NCBI GenBank assembly: GCA_031285685.1
Contig: JAITVS010000224.1
Location: 1 to 47,113 of the forward strand
Source of the DNA: Tannerella sp.
GTDB taxonomy: Bacteria; Bacteroidota; Bacteroidia; Bacteroidales; Tannerellaceae
Direction of reading: 5' to 3'
DNA: 47,113 nucleotides
A program made the position numbers and the translations under genes. Within the stretch, counting starts at the first letter, position 1, and every line of letters begins with the position of its first letter. The notes under the pieces are model-generated. The model did not search any database, was not told the origin of the DNA, and saw only the letters and a program-made list of their open reading frames with translations. Below are positions 1 to 8,573 of the stretch, piece after piece.

Positions 1-600
1 CTACTTTGTTCAAAGAAAGAGTTGAGCATTAATATGAAGGAACAAGAAAAGAAATATCCTTCGAAGACGGAAATAAAGAATCTGCGTGTATTGAAGATTA
101 TATTTCCAATAGCTGTTACTACACTTGTGGCGCTCTTTGTGCCAACTGCTGTTCCGTTGATCGGTATGTTGATGTTCGGAAATTTAATCAAGGAGATCGG
201 AAGTGATACATCGCGTTTGTATGATGCTGCGTCAAACAGCATAATGAACACTGCTACTATCTTCCTCGGTTTATGTGTCGGTGCTACTATGACATGTGAT
301 TCATTTCTCAATTGGACCACGATCGGTATAATTGTGGGAGGCTTTCTGGCTTTTGCATTGTCTATCGCTTCTGGTATATGCATGGTGAAGATATGGAATC
401 TGTTGTCTAAAAGAAAAATTAATCCGCTTATCGGAGCTACAGGATTGAGTGCTGTTCCTATGGCATCACGTGTTGCAAACGAAATAGCTTTGAAGTATGA
501 TTCAAAAAATCATGTGTTACAGTACTGCATGTCGAGTAATATATCCGGTGTAATAGGCTCTGCCGTTGCTGCCGGTATATTGATTTCTTTTCTTGGATAA
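1..600 (+). CDS. oadB: Sodium-pumping decarboxylase beta subunit, C-terminal part (5' end outside window)
   Basis: The reading frame is open from base 1, so the gene starts upstream and only about the last 199 residues are present. The family (OadB/GcdB/MmdB) is the membrane subunit that couples decarboxylation of a biotin-bound carboxyl group to Na+ export. The visible part has several hydrophobic helices, a charged cytoplasmic loop (KKELSINMKEQEKK) of the kind that precedes the last helical bundle, and small-residue-rich helix segments such as SNISGVIGSAVAAGILISF at the C-terminus, all typical of the family. The biotin-carrier and alpha subunits would be expected upstream but are not in the window. 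A hairpin with a T-tract follows the stop. The substrate (oxaloacetate, methylmalonyl-CoA or glutaconyl-CoA) cannot be told from this part, so the symbol is a family label. Confidence 0.85.
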   Translation, partial: LLCSKKELSINMKEQEKKYPSKTEIKNLRVLKIIFPIAVTTLVALFVPTAVPLIGMLMFGNLIKEIGSDTSRLYDAASNSIMNTATIFLGLCVGATMTCDSFLNWTTIGIIVGGFLAFALSIASGICMVKIWNLLSKRKINPLIGATGLSAVPMASRVANEIALKYDSKNHVLQYCMSSNISGVIGSAVAAGILISFLG

Positions 601-625
601 TATATAACATCCTATAAATTAGTTG

Positions 626-664
626 AATTCGCGAATATGATAGATGTATTCGCGAATTTTTATT
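626..664 (+). terminator. Rho-independent terminator after oadB
   Basis: Perfect 11-bp inverted repeat, AATTCGCGAAT at 626-636 and ATTCGCGAATT at 648-658, with an 11-nt loop and a following T-rich run. It lies 26 bases after the oadB stop. Confidence 0.8.
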
Positions 665-672
665 TGTTTTTT

Positions 673-704
673 TTTGGAAAAGCCGAAAATTAGCCTTTAT
701 TTTG
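673..704 (+). promoter_or_regulatory. Bacteroidetes-type promoter for the DUF349 gene
   Basis: TTTG at 673-676, a 20-bp spacer, then TTATTTTG at 697-704, one mismatch from TAnnTTTG. The predicted transcript start near 711 supports the ATG at 756/759 as translation start, because the in-frame TTG at 702 lies inside the -7 box. Confidence 0.5.
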
Positions 705-755
705 TATCTTTTACAGGGGAGATACCCTTGTATGATTATTAATAGTTATAAGGTT

Positions 756-2684
756 ATGATGGACACTCAGGACACAAATTTACCTAAAGAAGAAAAAGTA
801 TTAACCGAGGAAGCAGGTAAATTGGAAGAATCTCAGGCGCCGGAAGTTAATCCGGAAGAAACAGCATCGGAAGCGGACGTTAAAGTGGAAGAATCTGTGG
901 TAGAAGAAAACGCGGAGCAGGCACAACCGGAAGAAGTGCCTGAAGATGACGTGGTTGAACCTCTTGATACTGCAGCATTAGCAGCAATAACAAAGCCCGA
1001 ACTTTTGGAACGTTTAAAACAGATTGTTGCGGAACCGAAAAGATATGTGCGTAGCGAGATTGATATGCTTAAGCAGGCATATTACAGAATACGCCGTGCT
1101 GAGATCGAAGCAGAGAAAAAAGAGTTTCTTGAGGGGGGAGGAGAAGAGAAAGATTTTATAACTCCGGAAGATGAAGCGGAAACACAGATGAAATCTCTTA
1201 TAACCGAATATAAGGAGAAACGTGCATCAATTGCAGCTGATGAGGAACGGCAAAAAGAAGCAAATTTAGTCCTGAAGCAACATCTTATTGAGCGTCTTAA
1301 AGTATTAACGGAAAGTCAGGATGATTTTAATAAACGTTATAATGAGTTTCGTGATATACAGCGTAAATGGAAAGAGGTAAAACTGATACCTCAGGAATAT
1401 TCGAAAGAATTATGGCGTAGTTATCAGCTTTATAATGAACGCTTTTATGATATTGTAAAAATAAATAATCAATTCCGGGATTATGATTTTAAGAAAAATC
1501 TGGAAATGAAAACAGCTTTGTGTGAAACAGTTGAACGTCTGGCGAGTGAGCCGGATGTGATTTCTGCTTTTCACCAATTACAGAAACTTCATCAACAATG
1601 GCGTGAAATAGGCCCTGTGGCAAAAGAATTCCGCGAATCCATATGGGAGCGTTTTAAAGAAGCCTCGACGGTTATAAATAAGAAACATCAGACCCATTTT
1701 GAGTCTCTTAAGGAGCAGGAGGAAAAAAATCTTGAGGAAAAAACAGCGATATGTGAAGAAATAGAGGCGATTGATCTGGGCGCTCTTAAGACGATGAAGG
1801 ATTGGGAGAAAAAGACTGAAGATGTGATGGCCTTGCAGGCAAAATGGCGGACAATAGGTTTTGCAACTAAGAAACAAAATGTAAAGATATTTGAACGTTT
1901 CCGTGCTGCTTGTGATAACTATTTCAATAAGAAGAGTGAATTCTATAAATCCATCAAACAGGAGATGGATAAAAATCTCGAATTGAAGAAAGCTCTTGTT
2001 GAAAAAGCTGAATCGATGAAAGACAGTACCGATTGGAAAGAAGCTACAACGGTTTTTGTGGAAATACAAAATGAATGGAAAAAAATAGGACCTGTAGCAC
2101 GTAAGTATTCGGAGGCGATATGGAAACAATTCATTGCTGCCTGTGATTATTTCTTCGAGCAGAAAAACAAAGAGGTATCTTCACAAAAAACCGAAGAAAA
2201 TGAAAATCTTGAGGCGAAAAAAGCTTTGATAGAAAAGATAAATGTGATTGATGAAAGTTTGGCTGATGAAGAAGCTCTTACTATATTACGCGGTTATATA
2301 TCAGAATGGAATAATATAGGATTTGTTCCGTTCAGAGAAAAGGACAAACTGTATAAATCTTTCCGGGAAGCGGCAGATAAACAATTTGACAGATTGAAAG
2401 TGAACGAACGTGATCGCCGTGTTCAGCAATTCCGTTCGAATCTGACGGAGTTAGCCGGAACAAGTAAAAGTAAGTTATATAGTGAGCGTGACAAGTTGAT
2501 GCGTATATATGAGCGGATGAAGAATGAGATTCAGACATATGAGAATAATATAGGCTTCTTTAATATATCTTCAAAAGGAGGAGACAGTCTTCTGAAAGAG
2601 ATGGATCGTAAAATAGCGCGCCTGAAAGAAGAGATGGAAGTTATTGTAAAGAAAATAGAAGCTATAGACGAAAATTTAGATTAA
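756..2684 (+). CDS. DUF349 repeat protein
   Basis: A predicted soluble protein of 642 residues. The first ~70 residues are strongly acidic (Glu/Pro-rich). After that the protein is mostly charged helix with five copies of the DUF349 motif, each centred on a W-(K/R/N)-x-(I/V) core: QRKWKEVKLIP (~residue 200), QQWREIGPV (~277), AKWRTIGFA (~360), NEWKKIGPV (~438) and SEWNNIGFV (~516). The C-terminus is predicted coiled coil (RKIARLKEEMEVIVKKIEAI). No enzyme motif is visible and the biochemical function is not known to me. ATG at 756 or the adjacent ATG at 759 could be used; both lie downstream of the predicted promoter. The next gene follows after a 27-base gap and may be cotranscribed. Confidence 0.85.
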   Translation: MMDTQDTNLPKEEKVLTEEAGKLEESQAPEVNPEETASEADVKVEESVVEENAEQAQPEEVPEDDVVEPLDTAALAAITKPELLERLKQIVAEPKRYVRSEIDMLKQAYYRIRRAEIEAEKKEFLEGGGEEKDFITPEDEAETQMKSLITEYKEKRASIAADEERQKEANLVLKQHLIERLKVLTESQDDFNKRYNEFRDIQRKWKEVKLIPQEYSKELWRSYQLYNERFYDIVKINNQFRDYDFKKNLEMKTALCETVERLASEPDVISAFHQLQKLHQQWREIGPVAKEFRESIWERFKEASTVINKKHQTHFESLKEQEEKNLEEKTAICEEIEAIDLGALKTMKDWEKKTEDVMALQAKWRTIGFATKKQNVKIFERFRAACDNYFNKKSEFYKSIKQEMDKNLELKKALVEKAESMKDSTDWKEATTVFVEIQNEWKKIGPVARKYSEAIWKQFIAACDYFFEQKNKEVSSQKTEENENLEAKKALIEKINVIDESLADEEALTILRGYISEWNNIGFVPFREKDKLYKSFREAADKQFDRLKVNERDRRVQQFRSNLTELAGTSKSKLYSERDKLMRIYERMKNEIQTYENNIGFFNISSKGGDSLLKEMDRKIARLKEEMEVIVKKIEAIDENLD

Positions 2685-2711
2685 TAAAAACCATTATAGT
2701 ATTTTTTGTTA

Positions 2712-3941
2712 ATGCCACAATTATATTTGTTTAACCCGGGGCATGAGATGGAGATCTTATGTGGGAAATCTCATTATACACCTCCATATACAGTACAGAA
2801 GATGTCCTCTGATTTGGAGTTGTTGCCTATTTGGTATGGCGGTGCGGGAAGTTTTACTCTTGTTAGAAATCAGAAAGCATCACAATTTATTTCTTCTTTG
2901 CCGAAAGAATTTCGTTCTTCATTATCTTCACCGATGATCCTGAATCTGATGATGAAAGAATTGTACAGGCGAAAGAAGTTAGGGGAGAAGCCTAAGTTGC
3001 CTCCTCTTACGGCAAGTATATGGGGGGTCTCTCCACGTAGTATAGATGCATTTAAAGAACTGAAACAAGCCGGGATGAGTATTGAGATTCCGGAATGGAA
3101 AGAAGAATATATGCTTCTGACAAGGCGTCAGAATTCTGCCGTGTGTCTGGAGCTTTTGCAAAAAAATATGCCAATAACACCATCTCTGAAAATACCCGAA
3201 TTTTTCTCGGATATAGAAGAGTTGGAAAAGTACATAGCAGAAAATACGCCACCTTATGTACTAAAAACCCCATTTTCTTCGTCCGGACGCGGGCTTTACT
3301 GGATTGAGGATAATAAGCCGGATAGTCGTGCTCTCAGTTGGCTTAATGGCGCATTGAAAAAGCAAGGTGCTGTAAGTATAGAACCTGCATTAAACCGCGT
3401 TTTTGACTTTGCTGTAGAGTTTTATTCCGATGGAAATGGGGATATTAAATATTCGGGATTATCAATTTTTGAAACACAGCCTCAGGGACAGTTTGTGGGT
3501 TGCATGCTCGGTACTCAGGAAATGCTTTTGCAGCGTCTGAATGAATTTATTTCACCGGAGGATTATATGTTTCTGGTAGAACAGATTTGTCTTGTTTTAA
3601 AAGAGGTGATAGGCAGTTCTTATTGCGGCTATATGGGGGTAGATATGTTTATTTATAAAACTGCGGATGGTAATTATGCAGTACATCCGTTTGTCGAATT
3701 AAATCTTCGTTATACCATGGGACTTGTTGCGATGCAACTGAGTCAGCAGTTTATACATCCGGAATCGCAGGGAATGTTGCGTACGGTATCTTATGTTTAT
3801 AATGCTTATCGCGAACATGAACGTATGCAGACCGAGGCTCCGCTGGTTCTGGAAGGAGCGCTGATACGTTCGGGATATCTGTCTCTTTGTCCGGTGGGTC
3901 CTGACACCCGCCATATGGCGATTATTGACGTGTTCGGATAA
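2712..3941 (+). CDS. ATP-grasp-like protein of unknown substrate
   Basis: 409 residues from the ATG at 2712; a TTG six bases upstream is less likely. The protein opens with LYLFNPGHEME. The middle has an ATP-grasp-like strand-loop, PYVLKTPFSSSGRG, with K185 as candidate nucleotide-binding lysine. Towards the C-terminus E329-x-N331-x-R333 in FVELNLRYTMG matches the Mg/ATP-binding E-x-N motif of ATP-grasp enzymes, preceded by GYMGVDMFIY. Such enzymes ligate a carboxylate to an amine or thiol. No neighbour suggests the substrate. The gene follows the DUF349 gene closely and converges with the MutS-like gene, leaving only six bases between the stops. The fold call comes from motifs only. Confidence 0.6.
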   Translation: MPQLYLFNPGHEMEILCGKSHYTPPYTVQKMSSDLELLPIWYGGAGSFTLVRNQKASQFISSLPKEFRSSLSSPMILNLMMKELYRRKKLGEKPKLPPLTASIWGVSPRSIDAFKELKQAGMSIEIPEWKEEYMLLTRRQNSAVCLELLQKNMPITPSLKIPEFFSDIEELEKYIAENTPPYVLKTPFSSSGRGLYWIEDNKPDSRALSWLNGALKKQGAVSIEPALNRVFDFAVEFYSDGNGDIKYSGLSIFETQPQGQFVGCMLGTQEMLLQRLNEFISPEDYMFLVEQICLVLKEVIGSSYCGYMGVDMFIYKTADGNYAVHPFVELNLRYTMGLVAMQLSQQFIHPESQGMLRTVSYVYNAYREHERMQTEAPLVLEGALIRSGYLSLCPVGPDTRHMAIIDVFG

Positions 3942-3947
3942 AATACA

Positions 3948-5765
3948 TTATTCTTTTTCGAATATGCCCATCTTTTTCATCAGGAATGTTGCATTCATAT
4001 TTTGTGCTATTCCGTCTCTTATCTGATAGGTGAAGGTTAGCTTGTCATTTGTAATATCGGCTTCAAATCGTTTATTTTGTACATTTTTCGGAAATGTCTC
4101 TGCTAACGAACCAAGCATCAGGTCGTGTGTGGCGATAATGCCGCATGTTCCTTTGTTTATAAGTTGTTTTATAAGGGCAATTGAACCTTTCTGTTTATCA
4201 ATGGAGTTGGTGCCCTTCAGTATTTCATCTAATATAATGAACAATTGCTCGCCTGCGTTTAACCGGTCTATTATCATTTTCAATCGTTTCAGTTCAGCGA
4301 AAAAATACGATTCGTTGGAGACGAGCGAGTCTGCTGTTCGCAGGCTCGTTACTATATGAGCCGGATAAACGGTCAGTGATTCTGCGTATACGGGCAGGCC
4401 TATACAGGCAAACAGGAAATTTACACCGATAGTCCTGAGGTATGTACTTTTGCCCGCCATGTTTGCTCCGGTCACAATTAGAAAATACTTACTGCCGGGA
4501 ATTTCGATGTCATTGCAAACACATTTATCCCGGTGGATTAACGGATGTCCCAATGCTTTTCCCTCCATTTCGAAATAGGAATTGGCAATGGTAGGATAGA
4601 TGTAATTGGGATGGTTGAATGCGAAGCTGCCGAGAGAGCAGAATGCGTCCATTTCTGCCAGTGCGTCAAACCACGCATTGAAATTTCCCGCATGTGTTTT
4701 AATCCATTTTTCTAACTGCATAACATGACGCATATCACGCAGGTACAGTATATTGAAGATAATGGCCACCATGTTAAAGCGCTGGTCCAATCCACCGAGT
4801 ATACCGGATAATTGTTTGATTGTTTTTGAGGCAGTGATATTATTCGAGATAAGCGCCTGTTGTTTTTGCTTTAATATATCGGAATTAAATTCTTCTTTCT
4901 CAATGCGCTCCATCAGTCTGGAATAAACGGATAACAATTTTTTTAGATGATCCATCGTCTGATGTAGTTTTGTGATACTTTTCGTATGGATATTCGCGAT
5001 AGCCAGGCTGATAATAAATAGGATGGAGAATATTCCAAATGGTGTGTCCGTCCATGTAAGAGCGGCGATTGTAATAAGCCATGCCGCCGGAATGAGCCAA
5101 ATCAGTATTTTCCAGCATAAACTTTCGTGAAAATGTGTCATACGGGCGGATAATTCATTTAACTGCCGGATGTCCCGATTGTTATTGGGCCGTTCTTTTC
5201 CGGTCGCATGAAAGTCGTGACGAAAAATAGTTTTTGTACGTAATTCTTTGACTGCTTCTTGTCGGGCAATGATTTGTTGTTTGTCAGTCAGCGGTTTTTT
5301 TAGCCAGTCTGCCAATTGTATTTTACCGATTGAAGTAACCGTTCTGTTCATGCTTTGGAACAATGATTTCTTACCGAAAATATCCAAATCAAGGCTGAAT
5401 GGATGTTGTGCGTCGATTTGTTCGGCTTCTCCGTCAAATGCACTGAAGTCGTAATCCAATGCGTTAAGCTCATTCGAGCACAAACCGATGATGCACTCTT
5501 CGTATATGCGCTTAGCATGTAGTTTTGTATGATAAACGATTAATATTAAAAAGGGTATAAGAAAACCAACCGCAATAGCGGCTAATACCGGAAAATTGCA
5601 GGTACGGCATAACCAAAGAGTCGCAAACATACCGACAATCACTATCAGTCTTAGCGTTCCCGTTTGATGAATACGCTTTTTCAGGCTTTGTAGGACGATT
5701 GAATGTGTTTCTTTCTCTGTTTGGTAAAAATGGTAAATATCTTCTATCTTCGGCATCTGCTCCAT
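3948..5765 (-). CDS. Membrane-anchored MutS-family ATPase
   Basis: 605 residues. The C-terminal ATPase domain has Walker A GANMAGKST (433-441), Walker B LFIILDE with D513/E514, and an ATHD switch-like motif, as in MutS proteins. The mismatch-recognition N-terminal domain of true MutS and the Smr nuclease domain of MutS2 are absent. Instead there are two hydrophobic segments near residues ~35-80 (LIVIVGMFATLWL and IAVGFLIPFLILIV) and two more near ~215-260 (ILIWLIPAAWLITIAALTW and IFSILFIISLAIANI), so it is probably a membrane protein. The middle is helical (lever/clamp-like). Its role is unknown to me; calling it a mismatch-repair enzyme would be unsafe. A promoter lies just upstream. Confidence 0.85.
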   Translation of the reverse strand: MEQMPKIEDIYHFYQTEKETHSIVLQSLKKRIHQTGTLRLIVIVGMFATLWLCRTCNFPVLAAIAVGFLIPFLILIVYHTKLHAKRIYEECIIGLCSNELNALDYDFSAFDGEAEQIDAQHPFSLDLDIFGKKSLFQSMNRTVTSIGKIQLADWLKKPLTDKQQIIARQEAVKELRTKTIFRHDFHATGKERPNNNRDIRQLNELSARMTHFHESLCWKILIWLIPAAWLITIAALTWTDTPFGIFSILFIISLAIANIHTKSITKLHQTMDHLKKLLSVYSRLMERIEKEEFNSDILKQKQQALISNNITASKTIKQLSGILGGLDQRFNMVAIIFNILYLRDMRHVMQLEKWIKTHAGNFNAWFDALAEMDAFCSLGSFAFNHPNYIYPTIANSYFEMEGKALGHPLIHRDKCVCNDIEIPGSKYFLIVTGANMAGKSTYLRTIGVNFLFACIGLPVYAESLTVYPAHIVTSLRTADSLVSNESYFFAELKRLKMIIDRLNAGEQLFIILDEILKGTNSIDKQKGSIALIKQLINKGTCGIIATHDLMLGSLAETFPKNVQNKRFEADITNDKLTFTYQIRDGIAQNMNATFLMKKMGIFEKE

Positions 5766-5787
5766 CTTTTAGTTTTTTTCAAGCACA

Positions 5788-5817
5788 CAAAAATACCGTT
5801 TTTTTCGGTATAAACAA
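5788..5817 (-). promoter_or_regulatory. Promoter of the MutS-like gene
   Basis: On the minus strand TTG (5817-5815), a 19-bp spacer and TATTTTTG (5795-5788), a full TAnnTTTG match. The spacer holds an inverted repeat, ATACCG (5793-5798) and CGGTAT (5806-5811), which could be an operator. The start codon lies about 20 bases downstream. Confidence 0.65.
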
Positions 5818-5841
5818 GAGGATTTGTTGGTCAACGAATGA

Positions 5842-6180
5842 TTATCTTTTGTCTATATATTTGATGTAAAGCCCATTGTCTGTTTCTATTCGTATTCCGC
5901 AACGACTCCATTTTAAGTCGCCTAATGCAATTACCGCCTCTGATTTGTGTCTTTCGCTTTCTAAAAGTACACGCTGGGAAGGCCAGTCGACAACTGTAAC
6001 ATCGAACAAATTTTCCAAGTCGCATGTTACACGTAATGTATCGTTGGCATATTTTATGTCAAATGGTGTGTATATTTCTTCTTTTCCCATACCGAAGTTC
6101 TCTTCGGTATCATTCTTATCACATGAACAAAACACGATCAACAATAAAATAGGGATGGCCAATAAATATTTTCGTTTCAT
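5842..6180 (-). CDS. Small lipoprotein of unknown function
   Basis: 112 residues from the ATG at 6180. A longer frame reaching 6285 is open but the start at 6180 gives a proper lipoprotein signal: MKRKYLLAIPILLLIVFCSC followed by DKND, an acidic stretch after the lipobox cysteine that in Bacteroidetes is compatible with surface export. The mature part (about 90 residues) is probably beta-rich and has no motif I recognise; two cysteines (in VTCDL and SRCGI) might pair. Upstream DNA contains a perfect palindrome over the presumed transcription start and several GCAAAT-like half-sites, so expression is probably regulated. The divergent neighbour is a DEDDh exonuclease. No function is assigned. 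Confidence 0.65.
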   Translation of the reverse strand: MKRKYLLAIPILLLIVFCSCDKNDTEENFGMGKEEIYTPFDIKYANDTLRVTCDLENLFDVTVVDWPSQRVLLESERHKSEAVIALGDLKWSRCGIRIETDNGLYIKYIDKR

Positions 6181-6240
6181 AATGCTTTTATAATTAGTTG
6201 TTTGGCAAATGTTTTTATGATGCATTTGCACCATAAAAGA

Positions 6241-6262
6241 TTGCATTTGAAATGCAAAGTTA
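6241..6262 (-). promoter_or_regulatory. Candidate promoter and operator of the small lipoprotein gene
   Basis: A -7-like box TAACTTTG on the minus strand (6262-6255) overlaps a perfect palindrome, TTGCATTT-G-AAATGCAA (6241-6257). A further inverted pair lies downstream, GCAAATG (6205-6211) and CATTTGC (6223-6229), within the leader. The layout suggests repressor binding at the transcription start. No clear -33 box was found. Confidence 0.45.
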
Positions 6263-6332
6263 ACACATTTAATGTAATGTGTCATTATTTAGTATAATTT
6301 CAGGTTGAGATTCTCTGAAATTCTTATTTATC

Positions 6333-6366
6333 CTGCAAATTTAAAATTTGATTCGTAAATTTGCAG
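6333..6366. promoter_or_regulatory. Inverted repeat carrying back-to-back -7 boxes
   Basis: Perfect 11-bp inverted repeat CTGCAAATTTA (6333-6343) and TAAATTTGCAG (6356-6366), 12 bp apart. Each arm contains a full TAnnTTTG match reading outwards: TAAATTTG on + (6356-6363) towards the exonuclease gene, and on - (6343-6336) towards the lipoprotein gene. It is either a bidirectional promoter or a promoter plus operator. No good -33 box is visible for either side. Confidence 0.5.
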
Positions 6367-6456
6367 AGCAGTGTGAGAGATTACTCCAAATAATAAAATA
6401 GCGATACTTCTAACTATTATACAGTTAGACGATTACATGGTTAAATAATCCTTTTT

Positions 6457-6954
6457 ATGACAGATTTTGCGGCAATCGATTTTGAGACGGCGAATGGCGA
6501 ACCGAGCAGTGTTTGTAGTGTTGGGGTGGTTATTGTGCGTGATGGTATGATAACGGAACGTATATACGAACTGATAAAGCCGGAACCGGAATGGTATGCT
6601 TACTGGAATACACGCATACATGGCATGACTGAAAAGGATACGATGAACGCGCTGACATTTGATAAAGTATGGCAGAAAATAGAGCCGTGGATAGAAGGTT
6701 TACCTTTGGTGGCGCATAATAGCAGGTTTGATGAATGCTGCCTGAAATCTGTGTTTAAAACATATGGAATGACTTATCCTGATTATGAATTTCATTGTAC
6801 ATGCCGGGCGGCCGGAAAGGCTTTTGGTAAATCCGTATTGCCGAATCATCAGTTACATACGGTTGCGGCTCACTGCGGGTATGATCTGAAAAACCATCAT
6901 CATGCATTAGCTGATGCGGAAGCTTGCGCTGTTATTGCATTACAGATTTTGTAA
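6457..6954 (+). CDS. DEDDh 3'-5' exonuclease, DnaQ-like
   Basis: 165 residues forming a single exonuclease domain. All motifs are visible: Exo I AAIDFETANG with D8 and E10; Exo II LVAHNSRFDECCL with its FD pair; Exo III HHHALADAEACA with H148-x4-D153, which makes it the DEDDh type. The family removes nucleotides from 3' ends using two metal ions. Members include the polymerase III epsilon subunit, RNase T and many stand-alone proteins; this one has no polymerase-binding C-terminal tail, so a stand-alone DNA or RNA exonuclease is most likely. It lies about 90 bases downstream of the TAAATTTG box at 6356-6363 and converges with the transporter gene, 56 bases apart without a clear terminator. 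Confidence 0.88.
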   Translation: MTDFAAIDFETANGEPSSVCSVGVVIVRDGMITERIYELIKPEPEWYAYWNTRIHGMTEKDTMNALTFDKVWQKIEPWIEGLPLVAHNSRFDECCLKSVFKTYGMTYPDYEFHCTCRAAGKAFGKSVLPNHQLHTVAAHCGYDLKNHHHALADAEACAVIALQIL

Positions 6955-7010
6955 ATGCATATAACTGACGGATGAAATAAAGGAAAACTTTCTCTGATTT
7001 TTTGCTATTT

Positions 7011-8573
7011 TTAGAATAGATACAGCAGTTTCATGACTACAACGAGTAACACCATCGCTATCGGATAGGCGGTGGCGTAAGCGATCTGCGGAGCATTCGA
7101 TTTTGTAAGCGGCGATATGGCAGCTAATCCTGGTGTACTTGTCATAGCTCCGGCTAATCCTCCCAACAATGTCAGTAGGTTTGTTTTGTAAACGCGTTTT
7201 GCTACGAATGTCATTATAATCATTGGAATTAGAGTGATAGCCGCACCGATTAAAAACAACATGTAGCCGTATTGCATAAATGTATCTATCAGTGTGGCCC
7301 CGGCGCTTGTCCCGACAACAGCAAGAAAGAATATCAACCCTATTTCTCTCAGCAAAACATTGGCGGAGCCTGACATGGTCCACAAGATAGGACCGGTTTT
7401 ACCTAATTTACTTAATATGAGTGCGACGATCAATACTCCTCCGGTAAGTCCTAAGAACGTGAATTTTCCGATTATAACACCAAGTACAATACCCAATGCT
7501 ATCGGAAGAATATCTGTGTCGGAAAGGCGTTTATCATCGTTTCCGAATAGTTTTTGCACTTGTTTCATGTTGCTGCTCGCAATGATCAGCTTGTCTCCGA
7601 AACGGATACGTGCCTGCGGTGATGGGGTGATATCGATACCGCTTCGGCGTATACGTGTAACGGTTGCATCGAATGAAACTTGTAGATTCAGTTCGACAAG
7701 CGTTTTGTTTACAACTTCTTTGTTTGTAACCAAAACCCCCTGAACTTCATACTTTCCACTCAACGGGATTTCTTTATTGGTTGCTTCTCCCAGCAAAAGC
7801 TCAGCTTTTTCCAGTGAGTCGTCTGTTCCCACAGCCCGAACGATGTCACCGGTATGCAGGGTTGTATTGGGTGAAGGAGTGAAAGCCTCATTTTGATGCA
7901 TCACACGTGAAATACTGGCGTTGGTTATCTGGCGGAAGTGAAGTTGAGACAGGGATTTTTCGTTTAGATTTATATTTGTGATAACAAAATTTCTGGCATT
8001 CAGAACGGGATACTCGGCCGTAGATAATGCTTCCCATTCCTTTTCTTCTTTTTCAATGTTGGTATTCAGCATTTTCGGGAGTAAACGCAGAAATATAATA
8101 ACCCCGATAACTCCGAAAGGATAGGCAATACCATATCCGATAGAAGATATATCTCCGAATTGGTCTGTCGCAGAGGCTAGTCCCGGCGTACTTGTTAATG
8201 CTCCGGCAAGCAATCCTGCCAGGATTCCCATTTCCAGATCGAAAATATAATAGGCGGCTACGACTGTTAAGCCAGCAGTAAGTATAAGTATTGCAGAGAG
8301 GGTAGCGAGCTTGATTCCATGTTTTTTGAGTGCATCGAAGAATCCCGGCCCGGCCTGTATACCGATTGTGAAAATGAATAAAACAAGTCCGATATCCTGA
8401 ATGATTTTGGGAAGAGAGACTCCGAAGTGTCCGAATACAAGAGCTACGAAAATAACAGAGGAAACATCCAGTGAAACACCTTTTACCTTAATTTTTCCGA
8501 TAATATAAGAGATCGCAATAATCAGAAAAAGAGCAAAATAACCTTCCGATAAAAAAGATTGAATAATATTCAT
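7011..8573 (-). CDS. AspT/YidE/YbjL-family putative transporter
   Basis: 520 residues in the layout of the aspartate:alanine exchanger family: an N-terminal membrane half (~1-170), two TrkA-C/RCK_C regulatory domains in the middle (~200-340) and a second membrane half (~350-520). Each membrane half carries the family repeat, GALTSTPGLASATD in the first and GAMTSTPGLAAISP in the second, showing internal duplication. The middle domains include HTGDIVRAVGTDDSLEKAE and RFGDKLIIASS. In AspT the repeat helices line the substrate path; for this protein the substrate is unknown (dicarboxylate or amino acid are family guesses). It is transcribed alone from the promoter upstream. Confidence 0.85.
   Translation of the reverse strand: MNIIQSFLSEGYFALFLIIAISYIIGKIKVKGVSLDVSSVIFVALVFGHFGVSLPKIIQDIGLVLFIFTIGIQAGPGFFDALKKHGIKLATLSAILILTAGLTVVAAYYIFDLEMGILAGLLAGALTSTPGLASATDQFGDISSIGYGIAYPFGVIGVIIFLRLLPKMLNTNIEKEEKEWEALSTAEYPVLNARNFVITNINLNEKSLSQLHFRQITNASISRVMHQNEAFTPSPNTTLHTGDIVRAVGTDDSLEKAELLLGEATNKEIPLSGKYEVQGVLVTNKEVVNKTLVELNLQVSFDATVTRIRRSGIDITPSPQARIRFGDKLIIASSNMKQVQKLFGNDDKRLSDTDILPIALGIVLGVIIGKFTFLGLTGGVLIVALILSKLGKTGPILWTMSGSANVLLREIGLIFFLAVVGTSAGATLIDTFMQYGYMLFLIGAAITLIPMIIMTFVAKRVYKTNLLTLLGGLAGAMTSTPGLAAISPLTKSNAPQIAYATAYPIAMVLLVVVMKLLYLF

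Noticed and set aside
702-755. TTG start extending the DUF349 protein by 18 residues
   Set aside because: The TTG is inside the predicted -7 promoter box and the extra residues do not resemble the acidic head.
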